Part shown: positions 43,287 through 51,051 of the stretch, piece after piece
Layout of the letters: every line of letters starts with the position of its first letter
Position numbering within the stretch: position 1 is the stretch's first letter
Assembly (NCBI RefSeq): GCF_020524545.1
Contig: NZ_JAIVLG010000004.1
Location: forward strand, 248,001 to 312,000
DNA from: Microbacterium paraoxydans
Lineage (GTDB): Bacteria; Actinomycetota; Actinomycetes; Actinomycetales; Microbacteriaceae
Direction of reading: 5' to 3'
Length of the DNA stretch: 64,000 nucleotides
Made by a program: the position numbers and the translations under genes
Notes under the pieces: model-generated
Databases searched by the model: none
What the model was told of the DNA's origin: nothing
The model's input: the letters and a program-made list of their open reading frames with translations, nothing else

Positions 43287-45286
43287 ATCACGTTCCCGAT
43301 GTAGGAGTACTTGACGAAGACCTCCGAGGCGATGCCCGACTCCTCGAGTACGCCCTGCACAGCGGTCATCATGTAGTTGGAGTCCCAGCCCATGTAGAGG
43401 AAGTGGTCCTCATCGAGCTGGTCCCACTGTCCCTTCCACGCCCTGTCCTGGTAGATCGGTCCGCCGTGTGCGGCGCAATAGCCCAGGGCTGCGTCTCTCG
43501 TGTCGGTCCAGGCGCGGCGGAAGACCCGGTTGAACAGGTACTTGACGTCGGGGACCTCCCAGCGCTCACCGCGGTACTCGACATAGTCGAACTCCCGCTC
43601 CCAGCCGGTCGGCCAGCCGCGACGCCGCACCGCGTCCAGGATCGGGGTGAGTCCGTCGTCGTCGATCTCCGGAAAAGCGGGGCGCGCCCAGATGCGGACG
43701 AGCTCGGACGTGAGGGCGACGGTGCGCTGGGTGATCGACGCCGTGCCCCAGGTGGGGATCTCTGCGAGGTCGCGCGTCGCGGGCACGGCGCTTCGGGCGT
43801 AGGCCTCGGCGCGCTTGAGCGGGAAGGAAGCACCGAACACCCGCTCGGCCAACGGCTGCTCGAGCAGGGTCAGGTTGCCGAGGGTCGGCGCGAGCGCCCT
43901 GTGGCTGTTCTGCTCGTCTTCGGAGTACTCGCTCCAGGGGCGTTCACCGTCGCCTGACCAGACGTCGCCCGGAACGGTCGGCACGATGTGCTCGATGTCG
44001 TACGCGTCGACGTCGTCGACCCCTTCGAGACGCCCGAGGACATAGGCGGGGTGGGGGAGCTCACTGTACTTCAGGACCGCGCTGACCCGCTCGTCGGACG
44101 GGGTGATGCGAGCGAAGGCACGTGCGAGTGCGTCTCGTCCGTCGCGACGCGCACGACAGAGGCGCGCGATGAGGCGTTCGGCCGGGAGATTGACCAGCGC
44201 CCGACGGAGGTGCAGCGCCTGCAGCCACTCCAGGGTCTCGATGAGTTCCGTGCGGTCGATGCGACCGCGGACGTGGTCGCTGTAGGCGTTCATCACCAAC
44301 GGGGCAGAAGCGCGGCCGAAGGTGGCGACATAGCCCAGCTGCCGAGCGATCTCCGGGTCCGGATCGAGCGTCGGGTCCAGCAGGATGCCGTAGATCTCTG
44401 CGTAGTGCCGCCATTCCTCGGCGTCGGCCTGGAGATGTGCGACGTCGACACGGGGGAACGACTGCCGGAAGGCGCTGTACACGCCGTGCTCGCCGTTCGC
44501 GGCGACCTCGCGCCCGGTCACGAGGACGAGATAGTGCCGCCAGAACGCTCCGATCGCCTCTCCCGTGTGGTGTTCGATGGGAATCCAGTAGCGCGCCTCG
44601 ACGTCGACCTGCTCCGCGTGACTGAGGCCCATCAGGATGTAGTTGTGGATGAGTTCGTGATCGCGCAGGGGCTCGCCGGTCGAGTTGAGGCTCTCGAAGA
44701 TCTGCTGTGCGTTCGCCTCAGCGCCGAGAGTGATCGAGACGTGCTCGAGACGCTGCAGTCCCCGCCAGATCACGGGGACCTCGTCCGCGTGGACCTGGCT
44801 GCGGAAGAAGGCGTAGTTGTCGTCGAAGCGAGACTCCCGATCCGCGTCGTCGCGACGATCGAGTACGACTGACTCGTAGAGCTCAGCCCAGGCGTCGTGG
44901 GGGCGCAGCTTGGTGCGTTCCGGATCATCGGAGCGCACCAGCACACGTTCGAGTGACGAGGCGAGCACGGGATCGGTGTCGCGGATGGCATGATGCAGAG
45001 CGGCCACGAGGAGCATGAGCGTCGTGATGCGCTGCTGGCCGTCGATGAGGATGAGGTCGGGCTCCGCCGATGCGCCGTCCTGCGCGGAGAGGATCGACCC
45101 GATGAAGTGACGGTGCGCGTCGTCCTCCCGCGCGACGGCACGGATATCGGAGAGGAGCCGTTCGCAGCCGCCGATGTCCCACCGGTATTGGCGCTGATAG
45201 ACGGGAACCACGATGGTCGACGTATCTGCCGCGAGCCATTCGATCGTGTTGACTGCTGTCGCCTCGACGTTGGTCGCGGTGCTCAT
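43283..45286 (-). CDS. GmrSD-type protein (DUF262 plus DUF1524 nuclease)
   Basis: A 667-residue single-chain protein of the GmrSD type IV restriction family. The N-terminal DUF262 NTPase-like domain has QRQYRW (31-36), IDGQQRITT (81-89) and FESLNSTGEPLRDHELIHNY near 197. The DUF1524 HNH-type nuclease region has IEHIVP (431-436) and LGNLTLLE (469-476). A C-terminal region of about 130 residues (537-667) with repeated aromatic positions is unassigned. Such proteins cut modified, often glucosylated, DNA or act as anti-phage proteins. ATG 45286 has GGGAGG about 12 bases upstream; GTG 45340 is an in-frame alternative. It overlaps the hydrolase gene. Confidence 0.85.
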   Translation of the reverse strand: MSTATNVEATAVNTIEWLAADTSTIVVPVYQRQYRWDIGGCERLLSDIRAVAREDDAHRHFIGSILSAQDGASAEPDLILIDGQQRITTLMLLVAALHHAIRDTDPVLASSLERVLVRSDDPERTKLRPHDAWAELYESVVLDRRDDADRESRFDDNYAFFRSQVHADEVPVIWRGLQRLEHVSITLGAEANAQQIFESLNSTGEPLRDHELIHNYILMGLSHAEQVDVEARYWIPIEHHTGEAIGAFWRHYLVLVTGREVAANGEHGVYSAFRQSFPRVDVAHLQADAEEWRHYAEIYGILLDPTLDPDPEIARQLGYVATFGRASAPLVMNAYSDHVRGRIDRTELIETLEWLQALHLRRALVNLPAERLIARLCRARRDGRDALARAFARITPSDERVSAVLKYSELPHPAYVLGRLEGVDDVDAYDIEHIVPTVPGDVWSGDGERPWSEYSEDEQNSHRALAPTLGNLTLLEQPLAERVFGASFPLKRAEAYARSAVPATRDLAEIPTWGTASITQRTVALTSELVRIWARPAFPEIDDDGLTPILDAVRRRGWPTGWEREFDYVEYRGERWEVPDVKYLFNRVFRRAWTDTRDAALGYCAAHGGPIYQDRAWKGQWDQLDEDHFLYMGWDSNYMMTAVQGVLEESGIASEVFVKYSYIGNVM

Positions 45287-45344
45287 GCTGGTGTCTCGTC
45301 CTCCCGTGGCGACGGATGCCGAGACTTCGCCTGGCACCACGAAC

Positions 45345-45350
45345 AGTCTA
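45345..45350 (-). promoter_or_regulatory. -10 element TAGACT upstream of the GmrSD-type gene
   Basis: TAGACT on the minus strand predicts a start near 45338, giving a leader of about 52 bases before ATG 45286. GTG 45337 would give a nearly leaderless mRNA; I prefer the ATG. Confidence 0.4.
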
Positions 45351-45396
45351 TTCGGTTATGCACGGCCGACCTCCGAAGGGGGCGGAGGCTTCGCTG

Positions 45397-45415
45397 TTAG
45401 GCTTGCCTTATCAGG
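45397..45415. promoter_or_regulatory. Iron-box-like (DtxR/IdeR) site overlapping a TAGGCT -10
   Basis: TTAGGCTTGCCTTATCAGG matches about 12 of 19 positions of the DtxR/IdeR box TWAGGTTAGSCTAACCTWA, strongest in the left half. It contains TAGGCT (45398-45403), a -10-like hexamer for the plus-strand dioxygenase-like gene, so a bound repressor would block it. The match was made by eye. Confidence 0.45.
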
Positions 45416-45462
45416 GCCTGTTAAAACGTGCTGGCCCCCGATGAAAGGAACATGACTCGATC

Positions 45463-46236
45463 ATGGGTTACATCAAGTCCGCTGCCCTCGAGGACAAGGG
45501 ATTCGTCGTCCTCGACAGCTACAACCAGGAGCTCGACCCCAAGGAGTGGCTCGACATCGAGTACAACGACTGGAAGTCGTCGGGCGACACCCGGTTCGCT
45601 CCGCTTGCGAGCGCTTTCGGTGACATCGAGTGCAACGGTTTCTGGAACCACAAGCCGCCGCGCACCGACAAGGACGGCGTCTGGATCGACTCGCAGATCG
45701 AGAAGGCCCCGAACCTGACGCGTCGCGCGCAGGAGCCCGGTGCCAACGTCGGCCGCTGCCGCGTGATCGAGCTGCAGCCGACGCCCTACGGCGACTGCCT
45801 CTACAACCTGCACCAGGACGACAACAACCGTCTGAACCCCGACGGCACGGGCTGGGTCGTGCGCGGGTTCTTCAACCTGACGGACGACAAGGACAGCTAC
45901 TTCGTCCTTCGTGAGAACCGCACCGACCCGAGCATCGAGTACCGCATCGCCCTCCCGGCAGGTGCGCAGCTCATCGTCGACACGCAGCGTCTGTGGCACG
46001 CGGCGACGCACAACGGCAGCGAGCCGCGCTACTGCCTCATCACGTCGTGGACCTCGGGTCCCGAGCTCGACGCCTACATCGAGAAGTACCACGGCACCGA
46101 CGACGTGCCCAACTACGAGGTCGACCAGGAGACCCTCGAGTTCGGATACGCCGAGCAGGCGCGCAAGGACGCCGCTCGGGCGGCGTACTACGCCGCGAAG
46201 GGCCAGCAGGTGAAGCAGGCTATGAGCGAGGCCTGA
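45463..46236 (+). CDS. Probable Fe(II)-dependent 2-oxoglutarate dioxygenase-like protein
   Basis: A 257-residue protein with no family I can name. The core resembles a double-stranded beta-helix dioxygenase: HxD at His117-Asp119 (NLHQDDNN), a distal His at 179 (WHAATHNG) and a candidate 2-oxoglutarate-binding Arg189. Facial-triad spacing, about 60 residues, is typical. Codon use is strongly biased towards frequent codons (AAG, AAC, CTG), as in abundant proteins. AAAGGAA lies 13 bases before ATG 45463, longer than usual. A DtxR-like box upstream fits an iron-linked role. Substrate unknown; the motif reading is inference. Confidence 0.65.
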   Translation: MGYIKSAALEDKGFVVLDSYNQELDPKEWLDIEYNDWKSSGDTRFAPLASAFGDIECNGFWNHKPPRTDKDGVWIDSQIEKAPNLTRRAQEPGANVGRCRVIELQPTPYGDCLYNLHQDDNNRLNPDGTGWVVRGFFNLTDDKDSYFVLRENRTDPSIEYRIALPAGAQLIVDTQRLWHAATHNGSEPRYCLITSWTSGPELDAYIEKYHGTDDVPNYEVDQETLEFGYAEQARKDAARAAYYAAKGQQVKQAMSEA

Positions 46237-46265
46237 TCTCGTCAGACTCCGGACCGAGTGAGGTC

Positions 46266-46298
46266 CGAAGGCCCCGGTCCCTGTGGCCGGGGCCTTCG
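46266..46298. terminator. Hairpin terminator after the dioxygenase-like gene
   Basis: A 12 bp stem (46266-46277 with 46287-46298) and a 9-base loop, 30 bases after the stop codon. The arms are GC rich and start with GAAGG. Confidence 0.7.
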
Positions 46299-46419
46299 TC
46301 GTGAATGACATGCTTGTGATTTCGGGCGAACTCGGCGAGAATGGGCGCACAACCGCATATTCTCGCCACTTCGTGGTTCAGGTCGTTGGGGAAGACGCAC
46401 CTGATGAAACGGAGAGATC

Positions 46420-46923
46420 ATGGCGACGGCTTACGCACGCGGAGTGGTGTTCATCCACTCCGCGCCTCGCGCGCTCTGCCCGCACCTCGAATGGGCGGTG
46501 GGTCGCGCTATCGGGCGTGCAGTGAACTTCGATTGGACCGAGCAGCCCGTACTGGACGGCGCGCGCCGCGCCGAGTTCTACTGGGACGGTCCCGTCGGCA
46601 CCGGAGCTGCCCTCGCCACGTCGATCCGCGGCTGGGAGCATCTCCGCTTCGAGGTCACCGAGGACCCGACCCCTCGCAGTGACGGCGGGCGCTGGCTGCA
46701 CACGCCGGATCTCGGGATCCACTACGCGCAGACCGACGCGGCCGGGAACATCGTCATCGGTGAAGACCGTATCCGCTACGCGATGGAGATCGCCGCGGGG
46801 AGCGCAGTGGAACTGCAGCGAGAACTCGACATCGCGCTCGGGTCTGCCTGGGACGAGGAGCTCGAGCCCTTCCGGCACGCGAGCGACGACGCGAGGGTCG
46901 TGTGGCTCCACAAGGTCGGATAG
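46420..46923 (+). CDS. DUF3145 protein
   Basis: A 167-residue conserved actinobacterial protein of family DUF3145, function unknown. Recognisable features are GVVFIHSAPRALCPHLEWAV near the N-terminus, RAEFYWDGPVGTGAALA in the middle and WDEELEPFRHASDDARVVWL at the end. No membrane segment or catalytic motif is evident. GGAGAG lies just upstream of ATG 46420. It stands alone between two terminators. Confidence 0.88.
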   Translation: MATAYARGVVFIHSAPRALCPHLEWAVGRAIGRAVNFDWTEQPVLDGARRAEFYWDGPVGTGAALATSIRGWEHLRFEVTEDPTPRSDGGRWLHTPDLGIHYAQTDAAGNIVIGEDRIRYAMEIAAGSAVELQRELDIALGSAWDEELEPFRHASDDARVVWLHKVG

Positions 46924-47013
46924 TTCCGACGCCAGAGACCGGGGGCGGGGAGGCGTGAGTATCGGATGCCGGTGAATCATCCCGGACGCTGAGAAGACGT
47001 ATCCCCACCCCGC

Positions 47014-47058
47014 ACGATGAGGACCCCGCCCCGGAAAGGGAGGCGGGGTCCTCGTCGT
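47014..47058. terminator. Hairpin between DUF3145 and the MocR gene
   Basis: A 17 bp stem (47014-47030 with 47042-47058, one wobble pair) and an 11-base loop between two convergent genes. Confidence 0.75.
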
Positions 47059-47063
47059 CCGGA

Positions 47064-48467
47064 TCAGATCACGGCAATGTGCTCGAGCTCGTCGGTGCGG
47101 GCGGCCGTCCCCTCGCGCACATCGTCCCAGGCCTGAGCCAGTCGTGTCATCGCCTCGGCCGCGCGGTCGGGCGGAAGAGTGATGGGCAGGCGCAGCCGTC
47201 GCTCCAGAACGCCTCCCGTGGTGAATCGTGGGCCCGGCGGCAGGATCAGCTGCCGTTCGCGCGCGGCGAGCGAGAGGGCGGTGGAGAGCGGGCCGCCGAT
47301 GTCGACCCAGGCCGAGAGTCCGCCCGGTGTCCGCGGCATGCGCCAGCCGGGGATGCCGGCGACTCCTGCTTCGACGGCGGCGCGTCCTGCTCGCAGACGT
47401 CGGCGTACGTGAGCGGTGAGGGCGGGCATCTCGGCGAGCAACTCCATCGCGATGCACTGCTCGAGCAGCGCGGTGCCGAGTTCGAAGGAGGGGCGCACCG
47501 CGAGCAGCCGCGCGATGACGGAACGTTCGGCGCGGATCCATCCGATCCGCATGCCTCCCCAGGCGATCTTCGACATAGATCCGACGGTGATGACATTGGG
47601 TCCGCTTGCGGCCATGGGTGTGGGGGACCACCCCCGGTCGATGTCGAGTTCGGTGGTCGTCTCGTCGACGATCAGGTGGGTACCGACGTTTCGCGAGGTC
47701 GTCACGACGCGCTGCCGGTCCTCGTCCGGGAGGGTGGCTCCGGTGGGGTTGTGGAAGTCGGGGATCAGGTAGGCGACGTGAGGGCGCGCGCTCAGCAGCG
47801 TCTCGTTCAGGTGCCGGGTATCCCATCCGTCGACGTCGACCGGTGTGGGAACCAGGCGGTACCCGTGGCGGTGCAGCGCCTCGAGGGCGTGGGGGAAGGT
47901 CGGCTGCTCGACGAGCGCTCTCTCGCTCCGTCGGCCGATCGCCGTCAGGATCAGGTTGACCGCGTTGAGAGCACCGGAGGTGATGATGATCTCCTCCGCC
48001 GCCGTCGGTGCTCCGCGCTCGCGGAACCGCTGCGCGACGGCGTCCCGGAGTTCCGGCAGTCCCTGGAGCGAGTACCCGCTCGTGCTGCGTAGTGCGGCCA
48101 GTCGGGGAAGCGAACGCACGGTGGCGTCATAGAGCCCTGGCGTGGAGTCCATGGACGCGATGGAGAGGTCGATGGCCGTATCGTCAGAGTCGACGCCGGG
48201 GGCCGCGTGATCGTGGGGCAGGGCGACGCGCGTGCTGCCCCCGTGCAGACGGGTGACGTAGCCGTCGCCCTCCAGCAGGCCGTATGCGCGGGTGATGGTC
48301 GAGCGCGACCGATGTAGCTCCCGTGCGAGGGCGCGTTCGCTGGGCAGGCGTTCACCGACCGTCAACCGGCCGTCGAGAACCAGCGCACGGATGCGATTGG
48401 CGAGCACGGTCGCAGCGACACCGGCCACGTTGTGTGCTCCGAGCTGTTCGACGAGTCGCGATCCCAT
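47064..48467 (-). CDS. MocR-family regulator (GntR HTH plus aminotransferase domain), YczR-like
   Basis: A 467-residue fusion. The N-terminal GntR-type winged helix reads LPSERALARELHRSRSTITR, then GYVTRLHGGSTRV. The C-terminal class I aminotransferase-like domain has IITSGALNAVNLIL, PDFHNPTGATLPDE and the PLP lysine in SMSKIAWGGMRIGW. MocR proteins sense pyridoxal phosphate or amino-acid-derived ligands. It is divergent from a YczE-type membrane gene, the usual YczR/YczE arrangement, and probably controls it. ATG 48467 is supported by CATGCT six bases upstream. Confidence 0.9.
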   Translation of the reverse strand: MGSRLVEQLGAHNVAGVAATVLANRIRALVLDGRLTVGERLPSERALARELHRSRSTITRAYGLLEGDGYVTRLHGGSTRVALPHDHAAPGVDSDDTAIDLSIASMDSTPGLYDATVRSLPRLAALRSTSGYSLQGLPELRDAVAQRFRERGAPTAAEEIIITSGALNAVNLILTAIGRRSERALVEQPTFPHALEALHRHGYRLVPTPVDVDGWDTRHLNETLLSARPHVAYLIPDFHNPTGATLPDEDRQRVVTTSRNVGTHLIVDETTTELDIDRGWSPTPMAASGPNVITVGSMSKIAWGGMRIGWIRAERSVIARLLAVRPSFELGTALLEQCIAMELLAEMPALTAHVRRRLRAGRAAVEAGVAGIPGWRMPRTPGGLSAWVDIGGPLSTALSLAARERQLILPPGPRFTTGGVLERRLRLPITLPPDRAAEAMTRLAQAWDDVREGTAARTDELEHIAVI

Positions 48468-48473
48468 GTCTCC

Positions 48474-48479
48474 AGCATG
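48474..48479 (-). promoter_or_regulatory. -10 element CATGCT of the MocR gene (leaderless)
   Basis: CATGCT with six bases to ATG 48467. It is weaker than the TA-starting hexamers. Confidence 0.4.
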
Positions 48480-48503
48480 ACGCAAACTGGACTCGTATAG
48501 GCA

Positions 48504-48524
48504 GGCCACTTGTCGCCAGTGGCC
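48504..48524. promoter_or_regulatory. Palindrome between the MocR and YczE genes, probable operator
   Basis: GGCCACT-N7-AGTGGCC, a perfect inverted repeat, lies between the two divergent promoters and just outside the expected -35 of each. It is well placed to control both. Confidence 0.5.
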
Positions 48525-48549
48525 TCCGCGTCCCACGGCGTCGGCACGC

Positions 48550-48555
48550 CAGAGT
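48550..48555 (+). promoter_or_regulatory. -10 element CAGAGT of the YczE-like gene
   Basis: CAGAGT with six bases to ATG 48562. GGAAGC next to the ATG is too close for a normal ribosome binding site. Confidence 0.35.
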
Positions 48556-48561
48556 GGAAGC

Positions 48562-49227
48562 ATGCTCCTCCGTGCCGTCCTGCTCCCCATCCAGGCTTCC
48601 TCCCGCAGGGACCTCGTCGAGCGTCTCGTTCAACTCGTCTTCGGCCTGTTCCTCTACGGGGTCGCGCTCGGATTCATGGTCCGCGGCGGTATCGGGGTGG
48701 CGCCGTGGGATGTCCTGGCGCTCGGTCTGTCCGGTCGAACCGGCGTCGGCTACGGCGCCATGACCGTGCTCGTCTCGATCGTGGTCTTGTTGCTGTGGAT
48801 CCCGTTGCGTCAGCGTGTGGGGCTCGGGACTCTGTTGAACGCGCTCCTGGTGGGGCCGAGCGCCGACCTCGCGCTGCTGCTGATCCCGGAACCTTCCTCG
48901 GTATGGATCGGGGCCCCGATGTTCATCTTCGGGCTGGTGCTGTTGGCGTTCGCGACGGGTCTTTACATCGCTGCCGACTTCGGCCCCGGTCCGCGCGATG
49001 GGCTGATGACCGGTCTGGTTCGGCGCACCGGGTGGGCCGTCTGGTTCGTGCGCACCGTGATAGAAGGCAGCGTCCTGGTGATCGGGTTCGTCCTCGGAGG
49101 GCCTGTGGGCGTCGGTACGGTGCTCTTCGCGTTCGGGGTCGGTCCGTTGATTGGGGTGTTCCTCCCGCATCTCACTCGAAGGCGCGAGGCCCGTTCGCGG
49201 CGACTCGGGGCGCTGCGACCGGTCTGA
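48562..49227 (+). CDS. YczE/YitT-family membrane protein
   Basis: A 221-residue membrane protein with about five or six hydrophobic segments. It has the family features LVQLVFGLFLYGVALGFM and GIGVAPWDVLALGLS and, in the second half, an ADFGPGPRDGLMTGL segment. Function is unknown; in other actinobacteria and Bacillus the gene sits beside a MocR regulator, as here, which suggests transport linked to vitamin B6 or amino acids. It ends at a palindromic terminator shared with fabF. Confidence 0.85.
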   Translation: MLLRAVLLPIQASSRRDLVERLVQLVFGLFLYGVALGFMVRGGIGVAPWDVLALGLSGRTGVGYGAMTVLVSIVVLLLWIPLRQRVGLGTLLNALLVGPSADLALLLIPEPSSVWIGAPMFIFGLVLLAFATGLYIAADFGPGPRDGLMTGLVRRTGWAVWFVRTVIEGSVLVIGFVLGGPVGVGTVLFAFGVGPLIGVFLPHLTRRREARSRRLGALRPV

Positions 49228-49353
49228 GCGATGCGAGCGGTCTGAGCGATCCGCCCGGCATCGAGGTGCGCTCGAGACGTGCATGATCGGCGCACGTCTG
49301 CGTCACCGGTAGCCGCGAGACGACCATCCGCCGGATTCCCACGTATGCGTGAA

Positions 49354-49385
49354 GAGAGGCCCTCCGGGATCCCGGAGGGCCTCTC
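49354..49385. terminator. Perfect palindromic terminator between yczE-like gene and fabF
   Basis: A 32-base perfect palindrome (arms 49354-49369 and 49370-49385) folds into a 14 bp stem with a GATC loop. It lies between two convergent genes, 14 bases after the fabF stop, and can stop both. Confidence 0.8.
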
Positions 49386-49399
49386 GCTACAGGGCGGCG

Positions 49400-50638
49400 T
49401 CAGTCGGCGCTGGCGACGACGAGAACCGCGTTGTGTCCGCCGAAGCCGAACGAGTTGCTGATGGCGATCTGCGGACCGTCGCCGAGCGCCGTCGGTGCGC
49501 CCGAGAGGCGGAACGGCACGGCGGGGTCCGGCTCGGTCATGTTGATCGTCGGCGGTGCGACACGGTCGCGGAGCGCGAGGATCGAGAAGATGGCCTCCAG
49601 CGCGCCGGTGCCGCCGAGCAGGTGACCGGTGGATGCCTTCGTGGCGGAGACGGGGATCTCATCGATGCGGTCTCCGAAGACCTTCTTGAGCGCGACGTAC
49701 TCGTTGGGGTCGCCGACCGGGGTCGACGTTGCGTGCGCGTTGATGTGCGTCACCTGGTCGGCGGTGATGCCCGCCTCTTCGAGCGCCTGCGTGACGGCAC
49801 GGGCTGCGCCGTTGCCCTCAGGGTCGTTGCCGGTGATGTGGTACGCGTCGGCCGTGACTCCGCCGCCCAGAACGTAGCCGTAGATCTTGGCGCCGCGAGC
49901 CTTGGCATGCTCTTCGGTCTCGAGGATCAGCGCGGCGGCGCCTTCGCCCATGACGAAGCCGTCACGGTCGATCGCGCCGGGGCGCGAGGCATGGGCCGGG
50001 TCGTCGTTCCGGCGCGACAATGCCTGCGCCGAGGCGAAGGAGGCCATCGTGATGGGGTGGATCGCCGACTCGGTACCACCGGCGATCACGACATCGGCGA
50101 GACCGTCCTGCAGGTGGTGGTACGCGTGGATGATGGACTCGGTGCTCGAGGCGCACGCGCTCACCACGGTCTGCGCGTAGGCGCGGGCCTCGAACTGCAG
50201 GGAGAGGTTGCCGGCGGCCGCATTGGGCATGAGCATCGGCACCGTGAGGGGCATGACCCGACGGGGACCCTTCTCGCGCAGCGTGTCCCAGGCATCGAGG
50301 AGGGTCCAGAGACCGCCGATGCCGGTGGCGAAGTCGATACCGAGTCGCTCGGGGGCGACCTCGGGGGTGCCCGCATCCGCCCACGCCTCGCGTGCCGCGA
50401 TCAGTGCGAACTGCGAGGACGGGTCGAGGCGCTTCGCCTCATGGCGGGGGAGAACCTCTTCCGGGCGGACGATCGCCTCGGCGGCGAAGGTGACGGGCAG
50501 CTCATACTGCTGGACCCAGTCGTGTTCGAGCGTGCGGGTGCCGGACATGCCGGCCAGCAGGTTCGTCCAGTTCTCCGGGGCCGTTCCGCCGATGGCGGAG
50601 GTGGCGCCGATGCCGGTGACGACGATGCGCTTGGTCAT
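49400..50638 (-). CDS. fabF: 3-oxoacyl-ACP synthase II (KAS II)
   Basis: A 412-residue condensing enzyme for fatty acid elongation. The Cys-His-His triad is visible: VSACASSTESI (Cys near 168), NAHATSTPVGD (His near 305) and a STGHLLGGTGA segment (His near 342). The end NSFGFGGHNAVLVV is typical. ATG 50638 has AAGGAA eight bases upstream. It is the last gene of the fabD-fabH-acpP-fabF operon and is separated from acpP by a strong hairpin. Confidence 0.97.
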   Translation of the reverse strand: MTKRIVVTGIGATSAIGGTAPENWTNLLAGMSGTRTLEHDWVQQYELPVTFAAEAIVRPEEVLPRHEAKRLDPSSQFALIAAREAWADAGTPEVAPERLGIDFATGIGGLWTLLDAWDTLREKGPRRVMPLTVPMLMPNAAAGNLSLQFEARAYAQTVVSACASSTESIIHAYHHLQDGLADVVIAGGTESAIHPITMASFASAQALSRRNDDPAHASRPGAIDRDGFVMGEGAAALILETEEHAKARGAKIYGYVLGGGVTADAYHITGNDPEGNGAARAVTQALEEAGITADQVTHINAHATSTPVGDPNEYVALKKVFGDRIDEIPVSATKASTGHLLGGTGALEAIFSILALRDRVAPPTINMTEPDPAVPFRLSGAPTALGDGPQIAISNSFGFGGHNAVLVVASAD

Positions 50639-50689
50639 GGGGTGTGGTTCCTTGTCGAAACGAAGTCGAACGGGGGGAGGGCAAGGCGG

Positions 50690-50727
50690 AGGATGCCACT
50701 CCCCGCGAGGTGCGGGGGTGGCATCCT
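50690..50727 (-). terminator. Hairpin between acpP and fabF (possible attenuator)
   Basis: A 16 bp stem with one bulged base (50690-50706 with 50712-50727) lies between acpP and fabF. It can reduce read-through, giving more acpP than fabF mRNA, or stabilise the acpP 3' end. The T run after the stem is poor, so partial rather than full termination is more likely. Confidence 0.55.
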
Positions 50728-50734
50728 GCCGGGA

Positions 50735-50983
50735 TTACTCCTGGCCCGCGACGATGAAGTTGACGGCGTCGCCGACGGTCTTGAGGTTCTTGACCTCGTC
50801 GTCGGGGATGGTGACACCGAACTTCTCTTCGGCGTTGACGACGATGGTCATCATCGAGATGGAGTCGATGTCGAGGTCGTCGGTGAACGACTTCTCCAGC
50901 GCGACCTCGGAGGCGTTGATGCCGGTCTCGTCGGTGATGAGCTCTGCGAGGCCCGCGAGGACCTCATCGTTGGTGAAAGCCAT
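50735..50983 (-). CDS. acpP: Acyl carrier protein
   Basis: An 82-residue acidic carrier. The phosphopantetheine site is the Ser in DDLDIDSISMM; DSI replaces the more usual DSL. High Asp/Glu content and helix pattern are typical. GAGGAAG lies just upstream of ATG 50983. Codon use is biased as in abundant proteins. Confidence 0.97.
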   Translation of the reverse strand: MAFTNDEVLAGLAELITDETGINASEVALEKSFTDDLDIDSISMMTIVVNAEEKFGVTIPDDEVKNLKTVGDAVNFIVAGQE

Positions 50984-51051
50984 GTGGTCTTCCTCTTTCT
51001 TACGGGTTGTATTCGGAACCGTGGAACAGTCTAGGGAAGTTCAGCGCATTC

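Noticed and set aside
45441..45455. ATGAAAGGAACATGA, a four-codon leader peptide before the dioxygenase-like gene
   Set aside because: No ribosome binding site in front of it and nothing special in the codons. The AAAGGAA within it is more simply the ribosome binding site of the gene.
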